The translations under genes and the position numbers were made by a program. From MWBF01 sp040772005 (GTDB taxonomy: Bacteria; Chloroflexota; Anaerolineae; CG2-30-64-16): DNA of 64,000 nucleotides. The DNA lies in contig JAXGYZ010000005.1 of NCBI GenBank assembly GCA_040772005.1, forward strand, positions 352,929 through 416,928, given 5' to 3'. Positions 62,792 to 64,000 of the stretch are shown here, piece after piece (within the stretch, counting starts at the first letter, position 1; every line of letters begins with the position of its first letter). Below the pieces are notes generated by a model, which searched no databases, was not told the origin of the DNA, and worked only from the letters and a program-made list of their open reading frames with translations.

Positions 62792-62806
62792 TCCTGTGCC
62801 CGGAAG

Positions 62807-62878
62807 CTCACGCAAAGACGCAGAGTACGCAAAGAGGATGACATAAAATCCCTGGCGTTCTTTGCGCCTTTGCGTGAG
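62807..62878. repeat. CTCACGCAAAG palindromic repeat
   Basis: CTCACGCAAAG (62807-62817) and CTTTGCGTGAG (62868-62878) are exact complements; inner GACGCAGAGTACGCAAAG and CTTTGCGCC extend it. A partial relative is at 1049-1075. Confidence 0.75.
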
Positions 62879-62908
62879 ACCTTATTAGAGTGATCGAGGG
62901 CATCGTCT

Positions 62909-64000
62909 ATGGTAGGTACAACCGACAAAGTACGCGTCGGCATTATCGGCACGGGCTGGTGGGCGACGGACGCGCACATCCCGGCCCTGCTGGCCAACCC
63001 CGATGCAGAGCTGGCTGCGGTCTGCGACACGCGGCCCGACAAAGCCCAGGCCGCGCTCGACTGGATCGCGGCCCAGCCCGGTCCGCCGCCGGCCCCGCAG
63101 CTCTATACCGACTACCGCGCCATGCTGGACGAGGCAGATATCGACGCGGTCATCGTCGTCACCCCGCACGCGACGCACTACGAGATCGTGGCTGACTGCC
63201 TGCTGGCGGGGCGGCATGTGCTCGTCGAGAAGCCGATGACCCTCCATGCGCGCGACGCGCGGCATCTCGTCGAGCTGGCCCAGGCGCAGGGCCGGGAACT
63301 GGCGGTCGGCTACCCGTATCCGCACCTGCCGTTCGTCCAGCAGCTCAAGGCGGTGCTGGACTCGGGCGAGCTGGGCGCGGTCCAGTACGTCAACGGCACC
63401 TTCGCATCCGACGTGCGCGACTTCCTCGGCGGGCACGTCAGCCCGGATCGGCCGCCTATCCAGGCGCCGTTCCGGCTGCACGGCCCGGGCGAAGACTACA
63501 ACCGGCCCCAGTTGCTCGGCGGCGGGCATGGTCACCTCCAGATGACGCATCTCCTGGGCCTGTTGTTCTTCCTGACGGACCTGCGCGTCGAGCGGGTGCA
63601 TGCGCTGATGGCGAACCACGGCCTGCCGCTGGACCTGGTGGACGCGATGACCGTCCAGTTCGCGGGCGGCGCGCTCGGCGCAATCGGTGGGACGGGCAAT
63701 GCGGGGCGCAACTACAAGCTCGGCATCACGCTGTACTGCGAAGCCGGCGCGGCGGATATTGACACGGTCAGCCAACACGCGCTCATCCGCCGCGCGGACG
63801 GCAGCCGGGAGGACCTCGGCTTCGAACGCGGCCCGGACAGTCGTTTTCTGCCCGCTCACAACCTGGTGGATGTCATCCTCGGTCGCGCGCCGAACTTGGC
63901 ATCCGGCGCGGTCGGCTGGCGCGCGGTCGAGCTGCTCGATGCGGCGTACCGGTCGGCACAGGATGACGGCCGGGCCGTGCGGGCGGCGGAGTTGTACAAG
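62909..64000 (+). CDS. Gfo/Idh/MocA-family oxidoreductase (3' end beyond the window)
   Basis: The first 364 residues of an NAD(P)-dependent sugar oxidoreductase. N-terminal Rossmann motif VGIIGTGWWATDAHIPAL, AVCDTRPDKAQ, YTDYRAMLDEADIDAVIVVT, and the catalytic Lys in VLVEKPMTLHARDA (EKP). The C-terminal region has GGHGHLQMTHLLGLLFFLTD with the conserved His. Such enzymes oxidise or epimerise sugars, inositols or amino sugars. The frame is still open at the last base. GAGGG lies upstream of ATG 62909. Confidence 0.9.
   Translation, partial: MVGTTDKVRVGIIGTGWWATDAHIPALLANPDAELAAVCDTRPDKAQAALDWIAAQPGPPPAPQLYTDYRAMLDEADIDAVIVVTPHATHYEIVADCLLAGRHVLVEKPMTLHARDARHLVELAQAQGRELAVGYPYPHLPFVQQLKAVLDSGELGAVQYVNGTFASDVRDFLGGHVSPDRPPIQAPFRLHGPGEDYNRPQLLGGGHGHLQMTHLLGLLFFLTDLRVERVHALMANHGLPLDLVDAMTVQFAGGALGAIGGTGNAGRNYKLGITLYCEAGAADIDTVSQHALIRRADGSREDLGFERGPDSRFLPAHNLVDVILGRAPNLASGAVGWRAVELLDAAYRSAQDDGRAVRAAELYK

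Noticed and set aside
60188..62815. Long open frame on the minus strand (875 codons) opposite the GH42-like gene
   Set aside because: His/Arg/Val-rich translation with no recognisable motif. It mirrors a gene with clear enzyme features; in such GC-rich DNA stops are rare on the opposite strand.

Overview
The window is a high-GC bacterial chromosome segment (strongly G/C-biased third codon positions, with GTG and TTG starts in use). The mix of genes suggests a member of the Chloroflexota, probably Anaerolineae- or Caldilineae-like. The clues are a CrtY-type lycopene cyclase, long sugar-binding lipoproteins with Ala/Pro/Glu-rich linkers, PAS/GAF histidine kinases of the NarL type, DarA-like c-di-AMP receptors, and very many short dispersed palindromic repeats. 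This assignment is inference from gene content; no rRNA or tRNA is present.

Layout. 0-5 kb: tail of a HepT-like RNase, rsmA, then leftward genes for a LysE exporter, a PlsC acyltransferase, a LysM lipoprotein and lycopene cyclase. 5-9 kb: phosphotriesterase-like hydrolase and GH2 beta-mannosidase. 9-11 kb: a secretion-cargo-like protein with an HExxH motif and a HEAT-repeat protein. 11-15 kb: leftward methyltransferase/kinase pair, then glutamine-dependent NAD synthase. 15-22.6 kb: a sugar-binding lipoprotein followed by a Cache/HAMP/PAS/GAF histidine kinase and its response regulator (with a strong terminator), then a receiver-only protein, an ECF sigma factor and a ParB-like protein.

22.7-64 kb is dominated by carbohydrate metabolism: GH38 alpha-mannosidase (leftward), two UroD-family proteins, a 2-hydroxyacid dehydrogenase, a double-domain DarA protein (leftward), RpiR and LacI regulators, and then one long rightward array. 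That array holds an ABC sugar importer (binding lipoprotein, a permease fused to an extracytoplasmic seven-bladed propeller, and a second permease), large glycosidase-like proteins, further UroD-family proteins, a sugar isomerase/epimerase, an SDR, a heterodimeric ABC exporter, GH99-like, GH37/63-like, GH95-like, DUF5722-like and GH42-like enzymes, and a Gfo/Idh/MocA oxidoreductase cut by the window end. The enzyme set (beta-mannosidase, alpha-mannosidase, GH99-, GH63- and fucosidase-like) would fit breakdown of mannose-rich or N-glycan-type oligosaccharides. Most of these enzymes lack signal peptides, so imported oligosaccharides would be cut in the cytoplasm. No importer ATPase is present.

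The most unusual features are the propeller-permease fusion; palindromic repeats that sit in frame inside two enzymes and supply the C-termini or stop codons of several others; the HExxH cargo-like protein; the tandem DarA fusion; four divergent UroD-like proteins within a glycan locus; and three frameshifts in two neighbouring genes at 39.8-44.3 kb.
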